Source: an uncultured Clostridia bacterium (GTDB lineage Bacteria; Bacillota; Clostridia; Christensenellales; UBA1242). Taken from it: 64,000 nt of DNA. The DNA is taken from the NCBI GenBank assembly GCA_937896905.1, contig CALBOE010000002.1, positions 62,001-126,000 on the forward strand. Direction: 5' to 3'. This document shows positions 24,764 through 31,825 of this stretch, one piece after another. The notes below the pieces were generated by a model that did no database searches, was not told the origin of the DNA, and worked only from the letters and a program-made list of their open reading frames with translations. Position 1 is the stretch's first letter; each line of letters starts with the position of its first letter. A program made the translations under genes and the position numbers.

Positions 24764-25960
24764 ATGGAAAGAATATATTTAGACAATGCTTCTACCACAA
24801 GTTTGAGTGCCGAAGTTTTAAATGCCATGATGCCTGTTTTAACCGACAATTTTGGAAACTCTTCTTCAATTCATTCTTTTGGCAGAGATGCAGCAAATTT
24901 AATAGACCACAGCAGAGATATTATTGCAGATTCCATTAATGCAAAATCAAATGAAATTTATTTTACTGCAAGTGGAAGTGAGGCTAATTCCTGGGCAATA
25001 ATTGGGCTGGCAAATGCCAATCGCCTTCATGGAAATCACATTATAACAAGCAAAATAGAACATCCATCGGTTTTGGAAGCGTGCAAGTATTTGGAAAACA
25101 ATGGCTTTAAAGTTACATATTTAGATGTGGACCACAATGGCTTTGTAAATTTTGCACAGTATTTAAGTGCGCTATCTTCTAACACTGTTTTGGTTTCTAT
25201 TATGTGTGCCAACAATGAAATTGGAACAATTCAAAACATTAAGGCACTTGCTCAAACTGCTCACGAAAAAGGCATAATTTTTCACACAGACGCAGTGCAA
25301 CTTTATGGCAATATGGTGATTGACGTGCAGGATTTAGGAATAGACGCAATGACAATTTCTGCACACAAAATTTATGGGCCTAAAGGCGTGGGTTGTTTGT
25401 ATGTTTCTAACAAGTTAAAATTAGATCCTATTGTTTTTGGTGGCAACCAAGAACGTGGGAAAAGGGGCGGAACAAGTAATACAGCTGGAATTGTTGGCTT
25501 TGCTAAGGCGGCAGAAATTGCAACAACTCACATGAGAGCCAACAACAATAAAATTAGAGCATTAAGTGAATATTTCCTTACTAAACTAACCCATTTGGTA
25601 GAAAACATAACAATTAATGCGAAAGTTAAACAAAAACTTCCACACATAATTTCGGTTTCGTTCACAGGTATTGACGGCACAAGTTTATTAACAAAACTAG
25701 ATTTGAATGGGGTTGCAGTGTCGGCTGGAAGTGCATGCACAAGCAACAGTTTGTCAATTTCGCACGTAATTTCTGCCATTGGTGCTAATAATGATGTGGC
25801 AAGAAGCACAGTTCGTTTTAGTTTGGGCAAAAATAATACATACGAAGAAATAGATGCGGCAGTTGCCATAATTAAGCGATCAGTTGACGAACTTCGTGCA
25901 TATTCTTCAACTTATGGCTTAAAAATTCGTAAGAGAAAGGGGGACGGCAAAGATGTATAG
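24764..25960 (+). CDS. iscS: Cysteine desulfurase (IscS/NifS)
   Basis: PLP enzyme that takes sulfur from cysteine for Fe-S clusters and tRNA thiolation. Start at 24764 (SD GTGGAG) gives MERIYLDNASTTSLS; 398 residues. PLP lysine in SAHKIYGPKGVGCLYV (about 203), catalytic cysteine in SAGSACTSNSLSISHVI (about 325). SEANSWAIIG and SNIVSIMCANNEIGTIQ-like blocks are the PLP fold. It overlaps the IscU-like gene by eight bases. No iscR, suf or fdx genes nearby. Confidence 0.95.
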   Translation: MERIYLDNASTTSLSAEVLNAMMPVLTDNFGNSSSIHSFGRDAANLIDHSRDIIADSINAKSNEIYFTASGSEANSWAIIGLANANRLHGNHIITSKIEHPSVLEACKYLENNGFKVTYLDVDHNGFVNFAQYLSALSSNTVLVSIMCANNEIGTIQNIKALAQTAHEKGIIFHTDAVQLYGNMVIDVQDLGIDAMTISAHKIYGPKGVGCLYVSNKLKLDPIVFGGNQERGKRGGTSNTAGIVGFAKAAEIATTHMRANNNKIRALSEYFLTKLTHLVENITINAKVKQKLPHIISVSFTGIDGTSLLTKLDLNGVAVSAGSACTSNSLSISHVISAIGANNDVARSTVRFSLGKNNTYEEIDAAVAIIKRSVDELRAYSSTYGLKIRKRKGDGKDV

Positions 25961-26555
25961 CAAGGTTGTTTTAAATTTATTTTCAAACCCTAAAAATGCT
26001 GGCAGAATTTCAAAACCAGATGGAATTGCATCTCTTAGCAATGCGGACGAAAGCGCACATGTGGAGTTTTCCCTTAGAATAGATATGGGAATTATTATGA
26101 ACTGCCAATTTAGGGCACAAGCAAACCCATACATTATTGCAATTTGTTCAACAATAACCGAAATGGTAAAAGGCAAAATGATTGCAATGTTGTTTTTAGA
26201 TGAAACAAGTGTTAAAAAAGCCTTGGGAGATGAAAGCGACATTGACATAAATTTCTGTATAGACTGCATTAAGTTGGCGGTGGCAGACTACAAAGAAAAG
26301 TTGGAAAAAGCAAACACCATAATAGATCCAACCAAGCCAAGAAGAGGTAGAAAACCAAAAAATTTGGCACAGGACTCACATGATAACTTAAACGAAGAGG
26401 CAGAGGTTGTTTTAGACGACAATGTATTAAATGCTACCGAGTTTTTAGTTGATATGAACGAAGATGATGAAGATGCATTTAATGAAAGCGACGAAAACAC
26501 ATCTGGCGAAGTGGATTTTGACGATTTTGATGATGACGATTTTGGCGTGTATTAA
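25953..26555 (+). CDS. IscU/NifU-like scaffold protein, degenerate ligands, acidic tail
   Basis: About 120 N-terminal residues resemble IscU: VVLNLFSNPKNAGRI, ITEMVKGKMIAM and IKLAVADYKEKLEKA align with NPRNVG, VTEWVKGK and AIADYKSK. Of the three Fe-S ligand cysteines only the third region keeps Cys (INFCIDC); the ACGD position reads ESAH and the YGCG position reads QANPY. After residue 125 comes a basic AT-hook-like TKPRRGRKPKN, then a strongly acidic tail (DDFDDDDFGVY at the end). Coupled to iscS by overlap, so likely a partner or regulator of the desulfurase, not a standard scaffold. Confidence 0.75.
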   Translation: MYSKVVLNLFSNPKNAGRISKPDGIASLSNADESAHVEFSLRIDMGIIMNCQFRAQANPYIIAICSTITEMVKGKMIAMLFLDETSVKKALGDESDIDINFCIDCIKLAVADYKEKLEKANTIIDPTKPRRGRKPKNLAQDSHDNLNEEAEVVLDDNVLNATEFLVDMNEDDEDAFNESDENTSGEVDFDDFDDDDFGVY

Positions 26556-26637
26556 AGTTGGTAAAATTTAGCAATTTCTCACCACAAATTTCCACATAAT
26601 TTAACAAATTCTACAAATAATAAGCGTAGGAGGAGTT

Positions 26638-26817
26638 ATGAAAGAGTTATTGATAGGAATGGGCATTGGCTTTATGGTTGGAGCCATAACTTGCAAATGC
26701 AATAAACCTTTTGCAGAAGCAATTGAAAAGGGAGTTGATAAAAGCAAAGAAATTATTGAAGATATCAGCGACGAAGTTAAGGCGCAAGCCAACAAAGCAA
26801 AGAAACAAAATGATTAA
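26638..26817 (+). CDS. Small YtxH-like protein, 59 aa
   Basis: Short frame with a strong SD (AGGAGGAG) before the ATG at 26638, TAA at 26815. The N-terminus MKELLIGMGIGFMVGAI is a glycine-rich hydrophobic segment like that of YtxH proteins, followed by Cys-Lys-Cys and a charged helix (EKGVDKSKEIIEDISDEV) ending in Lys/Ala-rich residues. Probably membrane-anchored with a cytoplasmic helix. A terminator follows at once. Function unknown. Confidence 0.72.
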   Translation: MKELLIGMGIGFMVGAITCKCNKPFAEAIEKGVDKSKEIIEDISDEVKAQANKAKKQND

Positions 26818-26823
26818 AATTTA

Positions 26824-26857
26824 AAATCTCTAAGCCGTAAAGTTTAGAGATTTTTTT
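26824..26857 (+). terminator. Terminator after the YtxH-like gene
   Basis: AAATCTCTAA (26824-26833) pairs with TTTAGAGATTT (26843-26853), followed by seven T. Confidence 0.88.
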
Positions 26858-26887
26858 GTTGAAAAACAAAATCGCTTATTTTTTTAT

Positions 26888-26916
26888 TTTACAATAATCA
26901 TTTTTTTTGCTAATAT
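26888..26916 (+). promoter_or_regulatory. Promoter for ruvX, leaderless type
   Basis: TTTACA (26888-26893), 17-bp spacer, TAATAT (26911-26916). The -10 ends six bases before the ATG, so transcription probably begins at or next to the start codon. Confidence 0.65.
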
Positions 26917-26922
26917 ATTAAT

Positions 26923-27333
26923 ATGAAAGCAATGGGGATTGATTTTGGGCTGGCAAGAATTGGTGTTGCGTTTTCTGACGACACAAAAGTTTTGGCGTCG
27001 CCACATAAAACTTACCACAGAAAAAATTTGCAGGACGACATACAGTATTTTTGCAATTTAATAACAGAACAAAAGGTAGACGAAATTGTTTGCGGGCTTC
27101 CAATGAATATGATGGGGCAGGAGCAAGAAATAGCTCAAAAAACCAGAGCATTTATGGCAGAACTAACCGCAAAAACTGCAATATCTGTTAATTTTGTTGA
27201 CGAGCGTCTTTCTTCTGTTATGGCCGAAGAGTTTTTGAAACAAACCGAACGAGATTGGAAAAAACGCAAGGAAAAGTTAGATAGTGTATCCGCTTCAATC
27301 ATATTGCAGGATTACTTAGATTTAAGGAGATAA
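26923..27333 (+). CDS. ruvX: RuvX/YqgF family putative pre-16S rRNA nuclease
   Basis: 136-residue RNase H-like fold: MGIDFGLARIGVAFSDD with the first acidic residue, VDEIVCGLPMNMMGQE, NFVDERLSSVMAEEFL and a terminal DSVSASIILQDYLD. YqgF processes 16S rRNA 5' ends; a Holliday-junction role was proposed from fold. No Shine-Dalgarno precedes the ATG; the promoter -10 is six bases upstream, so the mRNA may be leaderless. A DUF1292 gene follows three bases after the stop, as in other Bacillota. Confidence 0.93.
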   Translation: MKAMGIDFGLARIGVAFSDDTKVLASPHKTYHRKNLQDDIQYFCNLITEQKVDEIVCGLPMNMMGQEQEIAQKTRAFMAELTAKTAISVNFVDERLSSVMAEEFLKQTERDWKKRKEKLDSVSASIILQDYLDLRR

Positions 27334-27336
27334 TAA

Positions 27337-27675
27337 ATGAACAATACAAACAAAAAAACCACAAAAGTTAAAGCAAAAAATCCAATTAAGCAACTTTTAG
27401 ACGAAAATAATAACGACAACATCATTTTGTTTGACGATGACGGCAACAAAATTGAGTTCGAGCAAGTGGCATTAATTCCGCTAGAAGAAACAAATGTTAC
27501 CTATGCAATTTTAATTCCAATAACACCAATGCAAGGCGTTGAAGACGGCGAAGGAGTTTTGTTTGCCCTAGACGAAGAAAACGAGCAGTTGGAAGTAATT
27601 AACGACGAAAAAATCATAGATAAAGTTTTAACAATATATCAACAACTTATTGAAGAAGGCGAAGGAAATAATTAA
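27337..27675 (+). CDS. DUF1292 (YrzB-like) protein
   Basis: 112 residues, strongly acidic, with SD AAGGAG. Core: NIILFDDDGNKIEFEQVALIPLEE, TYAILIPI, and DEENEQLEVINDEKIIDKVLTIYQQL, the DUF1292 pattern. The gene pair ruvX-yrzB is conserved, often next to alaS. Function is unknown. Its Lys/Asn-rich N-terminus (MNNTNKKTTKVKAKN) is likely disordered. Confidence 0.88.
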   Translation: MNNTNKKTTKVKAKNPIKQLLDENNNDNIILFDDDGNKIEFEQVALIPLEETNVTYAILIPITPMQGVEDGEGVLFALDEENEQLEVINDEKIIDKVLTIYQQLIEEGEGNN

Positions 27676-27721
27676 AAACAACTGTAAAGTAAAAAATCTT
27701 TACAATATTTTTAATATATTG

Positions 27722-27750
27722 TTGACAAAACTGTTATTGTTTGATAAACT
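27722..27750 (+). promoter_or_regulatory. Promoter for rpsB-tsf
   Basis: TTGACA (27722-27727), 17-bp spacer, TAAACT (27745-27750). Confidence 0.82.
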
Positions 27751-27771
27751 AATATAGTTCATGAAAAAAGC

Positions 27772-27828
27772 ACCCATTATGATTGCTTCACTGTTGCCCT
27801 TGGGTTAAAAAGCAAAATGATTGATGGG
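27772..27828 (+). promoter_or_regulatory. Structured leader of rpsB
   Basis: Nested pairing: outer CCCAT (27773-27777) with ATGGG (27824-27828), then TTGCTT (27783-27788) with AAGCAA (27810-27815), then CC-CTTG-GG (27797-27804). ACCCA (27772-27776) can instead pair with TGGGT (27801-27805), so two folds compete. The ATTGCTT and GCCCTTGGG elements are shared with the rpsP leader. Likely a ribosomal-protein autoregulatory leader. Confidence 0.55.
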
Positions 27829-27855
27829 GAAGACACAAACAGGAGGATTAAAATT

Positions 27856-28671
27856 ATGTCAGTTATTTCAATGAAACAATTATTAGAAGCTGGTTGCCAT
27901 TTTGGTCATCAAACAAGAAAATGGAACCCAAAAATGAAGAAGTTCATCTTCACAGATAGAAATGATATTCACATTCTTAACTTGGAAGATACTTCTAAAC
28001 AAATCGACGCAGCATACGTTTTCGTTAAAGAAAAAGTGCTTGCAGGTGCAAACGTGCTTTTCATTGGCACAAAGAAACAAGCTAGCGAAACAGTTAAACA
28101 AGAAGCTGAACGTTCTGGAATGTTCTATGTTAACTCTCGTTGGTTGGGCGGAACATTAACCAATTTCGTTACAATCCGTAAGAGAATTGACAGAATGAAC
28201 AAACTAAACAACATGGAAGCTCTTGGAGATTTCGACTTGCTACCTAAAAAAGAAGTTATTAAACTTAGAGCAGAAAGAGATAAACTTGCAAACAACCTTT
28301 TGGGTATTAAGGATATGACATCTCTTCCAGGGTTGATTATTTTAGTAGACCCACACACAGAACACATTGCAGTTCAAGAAGCTAAACGTTTAGGAATTCC
28401 AACTGTTGGTATTGTTGACACAAACGGAGATCCTGATGATGTTGACGTATGCATTCCAGCAAATGACGATGCTATTGGCTCTGTAAAACTTATTATTAGT
28501 GCTTTAACAGACGCTATTTTAGAAGCAAAGGGTGGAGTTGTTCTTCACGACTTAACCGCTAACGACGAAGACGTTTCTATGGAAGCTATGGTTTCTGGCG
28601 AAGTTGCAAAAGATGAAGAAAAAGCAGCTGCAAAAACTCGTAAACCAGCAAAAAAAGAAGTTAAAGAATAA
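27856..28671 (+). CDS. rpsB: 30S ribosomal protein S2
   Basis: 271 residues. The ATG at 27856 follows AGGAGG; an upstream in-frame start lies in the leader. Motifs: MKQLLEAGCHFGHQTRKWNP, VLFIGTKKQASETVK, VNSRWLGGTLTNF and LPGLIILVDPHTEHIAVQEA. The C-terminal Ala/Lys-rich tail (EEKAAAKTRKPAKKEVKE) is longer than in E. coli S2. tsf follows 40 bases on without a terminator. Confidence 0.97.
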   Translation: MSVISMKQLLEAGCHFGHQTRKWNPKMKKFIFTDRNDIHILNLEDTSKQIDAAYVFVKEKVLAGANVLFIGTKKQASETVKQEAERSGMFYVNSRWLGGTLTNFVTIRKRIDRMNKLNNMEALGDFDLLPKKEVIKLRAERDKLANNLLGIKDMTSLPGLIILVDPHTEHIAVQEAKRLGIPTVGIVDTNGDPDDVDVCIPANDDAIGSVKLIISALTDAILEAKGGVVLHDLTANDEDVSMEAMVSGEVAKDEEKAAAKTRKPAKKEVKE

Positions 28672-28711
28672 TATTAATTCAATAACTTGTTAATTAAAAA
28701 GGAGAAAGTAT

Positions 28712-29371
28712 ATGAATATTACAGCAAAAGATGTTGCTAATTTAAGAGATCTTACCGGTGCAGGTATGATGGACTGCAAAAAAGCTCTTGTTGAAGCAGA
28801 CGGAAACGTAAACAAAGCAGTTGAAATTTTACGTGAAAGAGGAATTGCTAAAGCTGCTAAAAAAGAAGGCAGAATTGCAGCAGAAGGTTTTGTAGATAGT
28901 TACGTTCACGGTGGTGGAAGTTTTGCTTCTTTGGTTGAATTTAACACCGAAACCGACTTTGCAGCAAAGAACGAAGAACTACGTGAATTTGCTCATAACG
29001 TTGCAATGCAAGTTGTTGCATCTCGTCCAATTTGTGTAAGTATTGAAGAATTGCCACAAGATGTTGTTGCAAAAGAAAGAGAAATCAATCGTGCTCAACT
29101 TCTTAACGAAGGTAAGCCAGAAGCAATGGTAGACCGCATTGTTGAAGGCAAAATGAACAAATATTATGAAGAAGTTGTTTTGCTAGAACAAACATATATT
29201 AAAGACCCAGATGGCAAAAAGAAAGTTAAAGACGTTTTAACTGCTCTTATTGCAAAAATTGGTGAGAAAATTACAATTCGCCGTTTCCACCTTATGGTTA
29301 TGGGCGAAGGTTTAACAAAACGTAATGACGATTTCGCAGCAGAAGTTGCAGCGCAATCCCAAATGAAGTAG
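28712..29371 (+). CDS. tsf: Elongation factor Ts
   Basis: Nucleotide exchange factor for EF-Tu. 219 residues, the short form found in many clostridia. Opens ITAKDVANLRDLTGAGMMDC with the TGAGMMDCKKAL motif; the core has VEFNTETDFAAKNEELREFAH, KMNKYYEEVVLLEQ and GEKITIRRF. SD AAGGAG. The last 12 codons and stop occur again 82 bp downstream with only synonymous differences (see repeat entry). Confidence 0.97.
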   Translation: MNITAKDVANLRDLTGAGMMDCKKALVEADGNVNKAVEILRERGIAKAAKKEGRIAAEGFVDSYVHGGGSFASLVEFNTETDFAAKNEELREFAHNVAMQVVASRPICVSIEELPQDVVAKEREINRAQLLNEGKPEAMVDRIVEGKMNKYYEEVVLLEQTYIKDPDGKKKVKDVLTALIAKIGEKITIRRFHLMVMGEGLTKRNDDFAAEVAAQSQMK

Positions 29372-29453
29372 AAGTTAAAAAACTTTGCAAGAAACCTCGA
29401 ACTTGTTGAGAGCTTTCGCAGCCGAAGTTGCAGCACAATCTCAAATGAAATAA
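29332..29453 (+). repeat. Duplicated, synonymously recoded 3' end of tsf
   Basis: Copy 1 (29332-29371) is the end of tsf, copy 2 (29414-29453) lies 82 bp on. Both read F-A-A-E-V-A-A-Q-S-Q-M-K-stop. Five of 40 bases differ (GCA/GCC, GCG/GCA, TCC/TCT, AAG/AAA, TAG/TAA), all synonymous. The 42-bp spacer 29372-29413 starts with a small inverted repeat AAGTT-AAAA-AACTT and contains CAAG...CTTG. The tsf terminator follows copy 2. Confidence 0.88.
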
Positions 29454-29464
29454 TATTTAGAGGG

Positions 29465-29495
29465 AATAGCAAGTAAATTACTTGCTATTTTTTTT
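29465..29495 (+). terminator. Terminator of rpsB-tsf
   Basis: AATAGCAAGTAA pairs with TTACTTGCTATT (29465-29476, 29478-29489), then T run. It lies after the second tsf end. Confidence 0.92.
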
Positions 29496-29575
29496 CAATT
29501 TAGTTATTATAAATTTGGATTATGCTGTAAAAGTGTATTTTTTGCTTTTAACTAGTGTTTCCTTAAGGAGATTAA

Positions 29576-30142
29576 ATGAACGAAAAAGTAGAAATGGCTC
29601 TTATGGAGTTTGAAGAAAGTTTAGACAAGCACTTTAATAGATTAATAGACGAATTAATGTTAATTCGTGTTGGCAGGGCAAACCCTAAAATGATTGAAAA
29701 CATTAAAGTTGATTATTATGGAACAAGAACACCAATTAATCAAACATCAAACATTATGGTTCAAGATGCAAGAATGTTGGTTGTTTCGCCTTGGGACGCA
29801 TCAACCTTGCGCGCAATTAGAAATGGAATAGAAGCTGCTAATTTAGGAGTTTCTGTTAGCGACGACGGAAAAATTATACGTGTTAATTTCCCAATGTTAA
29901 CCGAAGAAAGGAGAAGGGAATACACAAAAGATGCTAAAAAACTTTTGGAAGAAGCAAAAATTGCAATGCGTAATGCACGCAGAGATTGCTTAGATGTTTT
30001 TAAAGCGCTAAAGAAAAACAGTGAAATTAGTGAAGACGATTATGCTACCCTTGAAAAAGATGTACAAAAACAATTAGATTCTTATACTGCTAAGGCTGAT
30101 ACAAGTTGCGAAAAGAAAATTGTTGAAATTATGGAGGTTTAG
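29576..30142 (+). CDS. frr: Ribosome recycling factor
   Basis: Splits post-termination ribosomes with EF-G. 188 residues; SD AAGGAG. Conserved: LIRVGRANPKMIENIKVDYYG, TPINQTSNIMVQDARMLVV, FPMLTEERRREYTKDAKKL and ARRDCLDVFKALKKN. No convincing promoter was found in the 80 bases upstream. Its last codons overlap the SD of uppS. Confidence 0.97.
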   Translation: MNEKVEMALMEFEESLDKHFNRLIDELMLIRVGRANPKMIENIKVDYYGTRTPINQTSNIMVQDARMLVVSPWDASTLRAIRNGIEAANLGVSVSDDGKIIRVNFPMLTEERRREYTKDAKKLLEEAKIAMRNARRDCLDVFKALKKNSEISEDDYATLEKDVQKQLDSYTAKADTSCEKKIVEIMEV

Positions 30143-30143
30143 T

Positions 30144-30863
30144 TTGAATATTGAAAAATTAAAAACTGATCCTCGCATGCCAAAGCACATTGGTCTTATT
30201 ATAGATGGAAATGGTAGATGGGCAAAAAAACGTGGGCTTGCTAGAAGCGTGGGACACAAACATGGGTTTGATAATTTAGAAAATCACATTCAGTTTGTGC
30301 AGGAATTAGGTATTAAAAATCTTTCCATTTATTGTTTCTCTAAACAAAACTGGAATAGACCACAGGCAGAAGTGGATTATTTAATGGCATTGTTCGACAA
30401 AATGCTTGATAAATTTAAAGCAGAATACCTAAATAAGGATATTCGTGTTATTATTTCTGGCGATATGGAAGACGAACAGTTACCACTAATTGTTAGGCAG
30501 AAAGCAAAAGAAATTATGGAACTAACAAAGCATAAAACAGGTTTTATACTTAACCCTTGCATAAACTATGGAGGCAGAGAAGAAATTGTTAATGCGGTTA
30601 ATAAAATTCTGCAAAGTGGCGAAACGAACATAGACGAAAAGAAATTTGAAAAATATCTCTACACTGCAGATATGTTGCCGTTAGACTTTGTTATTAGAGC
30701 TTCTGGCGAACAAAGAACAAGCAACTTCCTTCCTTGGCAAAGCACATACAGCGAGTGGTGTTTTCCAAAACCACTTTGGCCAAGTTTTTCTAAAAACGAC
30801 TTAATTAAGGCATTAAAGAACTTTATGAAAAGAAATAGACGATTTGGTGCAATAAAGGAATAA
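30144..30863 (+). CDS. uppS: Undecaprenyl diphosphate synthase
   Basis: Makes the C55 lipid carrier for peptidoglycan and wall polymers. The chosen TTG start at 30144 has GGAGG six bases upstream and gives M-N-I-E-K-L-K before PKHIGLIIDGNGRWAKKRG; an ATG at 30120 would overlap frr with no SD. 239 residues. Substrate Asp is in IIDGNGRWA; later motifs are YCFSKQNWNRP, DFVIRASGEQRTSNFLPWQ and SEWCFPKPLWPSF. Confidence 0.95.
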   Translation: MNIEKLKTDPRMPKHIGLIIDGNGRWAKKRGLARSVGHKHGFDNLENHIQFVQELGIKNLSIYCFSKQNWNRPQAEVDYLMALFDKMLDKFKAEYLNKDIRVIISGDMEDEQLPLIVRQKAKEIMELTKHKTGFILNPCINYGGREEIVNAVNKILQSGETNIDEKKFEKYLYTADMLPLDFVIRASGEQRTSNFLPWQSTYSEWCFPKPLWPSFSKNDLIKALKNFMKRNRRFGAIKE

Positions 30864-30864
30864 A

Positions 30865-31761
30865 ATGAAACAAAGAACGATTACTAGTATATTTATAGCA
30901 TTAACAGCCATTTTATTGGTGGCTGGCAAATTTTTACCACTAAACATTGGAACATACATTTTTGACGTGTTTGTGGTTGTTGTTGCAATGGTTTCAGTTT
31001 TGGAAATGTGCAACATAATGGAAAAGGGCAATGCTTCAACAAGCAAACACATGTCGGTGGCGTATCCCATAATTAATTACGTTGTGTTTTTATGCACACG
31101 GCAATTGGTTTCGTATAAATTTTGGGGATTATTGCAACTTTTAACACTTATTGTGTACTTTTTAATAATTCTTATTGCCGAAAACAATCATTATAGGCAA
31201 ACACAGGAAAAGCACACTTTAAAAATTGGACTAAACACCTTAAAAGTTTGCTTTTATCCAGGATTATTGTTCAGTTTATTTCTGAATTTAAACCACATAG
31301 ATTATTATTCTAATGTTGGAAATTTAAGCATTATTTTAATAGTTAGTGTGCTTGTTGTTACATTCTTAACCGACACATTTGCATACCTGGTTGGATGTGC
31401 TGTGCGTGGGCCAAAACTTGCGCCTAAAATAAGCCCAAATAAAACAATAAGCGGTGCAATTGGCGGATTGTTTGGCGGTGTTGCAGGTGCGGTTTTAGTG
31501 TTCACAATTTTAAGTAATATTGGTGCATTTAAGCTTGCCTTTGCCACTTATAATCTTGCTTGGTGGCAGTTTGTGCTTGTTGGATTGTTTGGTTCTGCAT
31601 TGGGTCAATGTGGAGATTTGTTAGAAAGCAAACTAAAACGTTGGGCAGGGGTTAAAGATAGTGGCAAATTATTCCCTGGCCATGGCGGAATGTTGGATAG
31701 AATTGATGCAATGATGCTGGTTGTTGCTTATGTTTTTCTTGTAACATTAATTATTTTGTAA
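30865..31761 (+). CDS. cdsA: Phosphatidate cytidylyltransferase CdsA
   Basis: Integral membrane enzyme that forms CDP-diacylglycerol. 298 residues with about eight hydrophobic segments. The family signature is KDSGKLFPGHGGMLDRIDAM near the C-terminus; GPKLAPKISPNKTISGAIGG is the cytidyltransferase loop. It starts one base after uppS. dxr, usually next, is missing and rseP follows within 65 bases. Confidence 0.96.
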   Translation: MKQRTITSIFIALTAILLVAGKFLPLNIGTYIFDVFVVVVAMVSVLEMCNIMEKGNASTSKHMSVAYPIINYVVFLCTRQLVSYKFWGLLQLLTLIVYFLIILIAENNHYRQTQEKHTLKIGLNTLKVCFYPGLLFSLFLNLNHIDYYSNVGNLSIILIVSVLVVTFLTDTFAYLVGCAVRGPKLAPKISPNKTISGAIGGLFGGVAGAVLVFTILSNIGAFKLAFATYNLAWWQFVLVGLFGSALGQCGDLLESKLKRWAGVKDSGKLFPGHGGMLDRIDAMMLVVAYVFLVTLIIL

Positions 31762-31825
31762 TGAAACCGTTGTTTTTGCTTAGCTGTAAAAAGAATAAAT
31801 TAGCTGGTTTGGCAATAAAATTAAT

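Noticed and set aside
29332..29453. Target-site duplication by an ordinary transposon at tsf
   Set aside because: Target duplications are normally short and identical at birth; 40-63 bp copies with silent coding differences do not fit, and no transposase or terminal inverted repeats are seen.
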